Of a stretch of 64,000 nucleotides of DNA, positions 62,387 to 64,000 are shown piece after piece (position 1 is the first letter of the stretch; every line of letters begins with the position of its first letter). The stretch is from Vibrio aerogenes (lineage in GTDB: Bacteria > Pseudomonadota > Gammaproteobacteria > Enterobacterales > Vibrionaceae). The notes beneath the pieces were generated by a model. It worked only from the letters and a program-made list of their open reading frames with translations. It did no database searches and was not told where the DNA came from. Where the stretch lies: assembly GCF_024346755.1 (NCBI RefSeq), contig NZ_AP024862.1, positions 682,001 to 746,000 on the forward strand, in the 5' to 3' direction. Both the position numbers and the translations under genes were made by a program.

Positions 62387-64000
62387 ATGTGCGGCATCGC
62401 AGGAATCTATTCGCCGGCTGCTATTCAGTCGCCGGAACAAAAAATAAGCCCGGACAGTCACATTCATCTGTCACTGTTACACACCATGGCGGAAACGATC
62501 AGGCATCGTGGTCCGGATGAGGATGGGTTTTATTGTGGTGACGGCATCGGGCTGGCATTTCGCCGTTTATCGATTGTCGATATCCGGCATGGACAGCAGC
62601 CCGTCGTTAATCATGATGATAGTGTCATTGCGGTCGTTAATGGGGAAATTTATAACCATGAAGCATTGAGAGAACAGCTGACAAGCAAAGGGATTACACT
62701 TCAAAACCGTTGTGATGTCGCGGTGATTCCTCACCTTTACGAACTGTATGGAGATGACTTTGTCAGCCAGCTCAAAGGGCAGTTTGCTATCGCACTTTAT
62801 GACCGTCAGGCACACAAACTATTGCTGGCCAGAGATGGTGCAGGAATTGCGCCGCTGTTCTGGACCCGTCAGAACGGACAAATTCTGTTTGGTTCAGAAA
62901 TCAGAGCGTTATTGTGTGTACCGGGTGTGAAAAAGCAGGTCAACATGACGGCGGTGGATCAATTGCTGACGTTTCCTGGCAGCGTCAGTCCACAGACTTT
63001 TTTCGATAACATTTTCAGCCTCCGGCCGGGTCACTGTCTGATCTTTCATCCACAAGGCTGTGAAGAGAAGTGTTTCCGGGATCTGAATTATCCGGCATCG
63101 TTTCACGATCAGCCTTTCACTGAAACTGCGACAGAAAAATGTATCAATCAGCTGGATACCCGATTGTGTGAAGCGGTAGAGCGCCGGCTGCAAGGTGATG
63201 TACCGGTTGGATTATATCTCTCTGGCGGGCTGGACAGTTCTCTGATTGCTGCAATTGTCAAAGAGGTATCGCCTCACAGGGTACGTGATAGTTTTTCTAT
63301 CACATTTCCTTCAGATGCGCTTGATGAAAGCCGTTATCAGCAGATGATGGTGAATCATCTGGGAACCCGGCATCATTCGTTTGAATTCAGGCCGGAACAT
63401 CTTGCCGGACATTTGCATCAGATCGTTAACCGGGCAGAAGCCCCGCTACGAGAATCTTACAATGCCTGCTCGCTGGTTCTTTCTGGTCTGGTCAGAGCGG
63501 AAGGGATTAAAGCGGTTGTCAGCGGTGAAGGTGCTGATGAATTATTTGCCGGCTATGTTGGCTATCGTTTACAAGATCTGCGTTTACAAGACCCGAGTTT
63601 GCAGGAAGCTCATCAACAGGGACGCCATCAGGGACAGGCAGATACGCTGGAAGAGATGCTGGAAAATGAACTCAGGCAGAAGCTCTGGGGTGATTCAAAT
63701 CTGTTTTATGAGAAAAACTACTATGCGCACCGGGAGCAGAAAGTTTGCCTCTACAGCGAAGCCGTTCAACAGCAGCATTCGCAGTTTGACTGCCTGCAGT
63801 ATCCTTTGGTCGATACCCGTAAACTCAAAGACCGTCATCCGGTACATCAGCGCTCTTACCTTGATTTTAAACTCAGAATTGCTGATCACCTGCTGGCTGA
63901 CCATGGCGACCGGGTCGCGTTTGCTCACTCGGTTGAAGGCCGGTATCCGTTTCTGGATGAAGATCTGATTGATGAAGTTACCCGGATTCCGCCTCAATGG
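62387..64000 (+). CDS. AsnB-like glutamine-dependent amidotransferase/synthetase (partial at window end)
   Basis: 538 codons are visible and the frame is still open at the right edge. Class II glutaminase domain beginning MCGIAGIYSP (Cys2 nucleophile), RHRGPDEDGF, VNGEIYNH; synthetase PP-loop LYLSGGLDSSLIA (about residues 276-288) and SGEGADELFAGY. The usual RD(R/S)xGxKPLYY reads RDGAGIAPLFW. The start is 1 bp after the megasynthase stop, so it is in the same operon. It may amidate a carboxylate such as Asp or a tailored residue; the Asp-like A domain upstream makes this attractive but unproven. A loop near residue 400 is enlarged by repeats. Confidence 0.88.
   Translation, partial: MCGIAGIYSPAAIQSPEQKISPDSHIHLSLLHTMAETIRHRGPDEDGFYCGDGIGLAFRRLSIVDIRHGQQPVVNHDDSVIAVVNGEIYNHEALREQLTSKGITLQNRCDVAVIPHLYELYGDDFVSQLKGQFAIALYDRQAHKLLLARDGAGIAPLFWTRQNGQILFGSEIRALLCVPGVKKQVNMTAVDQLLTFPGSVSPQTFFDNIFSLRPGHCLIFHPQGCEEKCFRDLNYPASFHDQPFTETATEKCINQLDTRLCEAVERRLQGDVPVGLYLSGGLDSSLIAAIVKEVSPHRVRDSFSITFPSDALDESRYQQMMVNHLGTRHHSFEFRPEHLAGHLHQIVNRAEAPLRESYNACSLVLSGLVRAEGIKAVVSGEGADELFAGYVGYRLQDLRLQDPSLQEAHQQGRHQGQADTLEEMLENELRQKLWGDSNLFYEKNYYAHREQKVCLYSEAVQQQHSQFDCLQYPLVDTRKLKDRHPVHQRSYLDFKLRIADHLLADHGDRVAFAHSVEGRYPFLDEDLIDEVTRIPPQW
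63566..63640 (+). repeat. In-frame repeat loop in the AsnB-like gene with a GGGACAGGCA core
   Basis: CGTTTACAAGATCTG, CGTTTACAAGACCCG and AGTTTGCAGGAAGCT are three degenerate 15-bp copies (63566-63610). GGGACAGGCA follows at 63631-63640. The segment encodes a Gln/His-rich loop right after the GADELFAGY motif. Confidence 0.6.

Noticed and set aside
1..64000. tRNA, rRNA or riboswitch genes
   Set aside because: No cloverleaf, rRNA segment or known riboswitch pattern could be recognised by eye. A covariance-model search would settle this.

Overview
The window looks like chromosomal DNA of a Vibrionaceae member, most likely a Vibrio. MalE/F/G/K and MalQ, the Pat-type lysine acetyltransferase, the YciH next to a Vibrio-type small protein, the SgrR-like regulator and the Ddl all read as gamma-proteobacterial. 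A species cannot be named from the sequence alone. No rRNA, tRNA or CRISPR array was seen.

Layout. 0.2-11.4 kb is maltodextrin metabolism: malQ, a REP-associated tyrosine transposase (RAYT) island, a secreted protein of unknown function, malK, and divergent malE-malF-malG around a regulatory region with MalT-box-like and CRP-like sites. 11.5-22.4 kb is mixed chromosomal content: a secreted nuclease, two GNAT acetyltransferases, a membrane diguanylate cyclase, an SDR-GST pair, an RhlE-type helicase, an esterase, a small phosphatase and a HigBA-like toxin-antitoxin pair. 23.0-25.7 kb is a two-gene module: a small protein and an NB-ARC/TPR (NLR-like) protein that share a glycine-rich motif at the C-terminus of the first and the N-terminus of the second. 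This is the arrangement of bacterial NLR amyloid-signalling pairs and is the best candidate for an undescribed (probably antiphage) system here. 25.7-36.1 kb returns to ordinary genes: phnA, a hotdog thioesterase, SgrR-like and LysR regulators, pat, a SPOR lipoprotein, ddl, a lone tyrosine recombinase, a small Vibrio protein and yciH.

36.2 kb to the window end is a hybrid PKS-NRPS cluster that runs off the right edge. It holds a type II thioesterase, a class C beta-lactamase-fold serine hydrolase, a C-A-PCP-TE NRPS with an Asp-like A-domain code, and an overlapping operon (small membrane protein, PvdE/SyrD-like exporter, SPFH protein, 4,896-residue megasynthase, AsnB-like protein). The megasynthase reads FAAL-ACP-KS-AT-ACP-aminotransferase-C-(no A)-PCP-C-C-A(Thr-like)-PCP-C. 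It is therefore predicted to activate a fatty acid, extend it with malonate, transaminate the beta-keto group and make a beta-amino-fatty-acid lipopeptide, as in the iturin family.

A second theme is repetitive DNA. A GGGACAG(G/A)C motif flanks the RAYT in opposite orientations and recurs in several intergenic spots. It also appears in frame inside the megasynthase AT-ACP linker and the AsnB-like gene. Short tandem repeats of 14-19 bp recur in intergenic regions and as in-frame loop insertions in biosynthetic enzymes, and 126-bp near-identical repeats encode the NLR TPR array.
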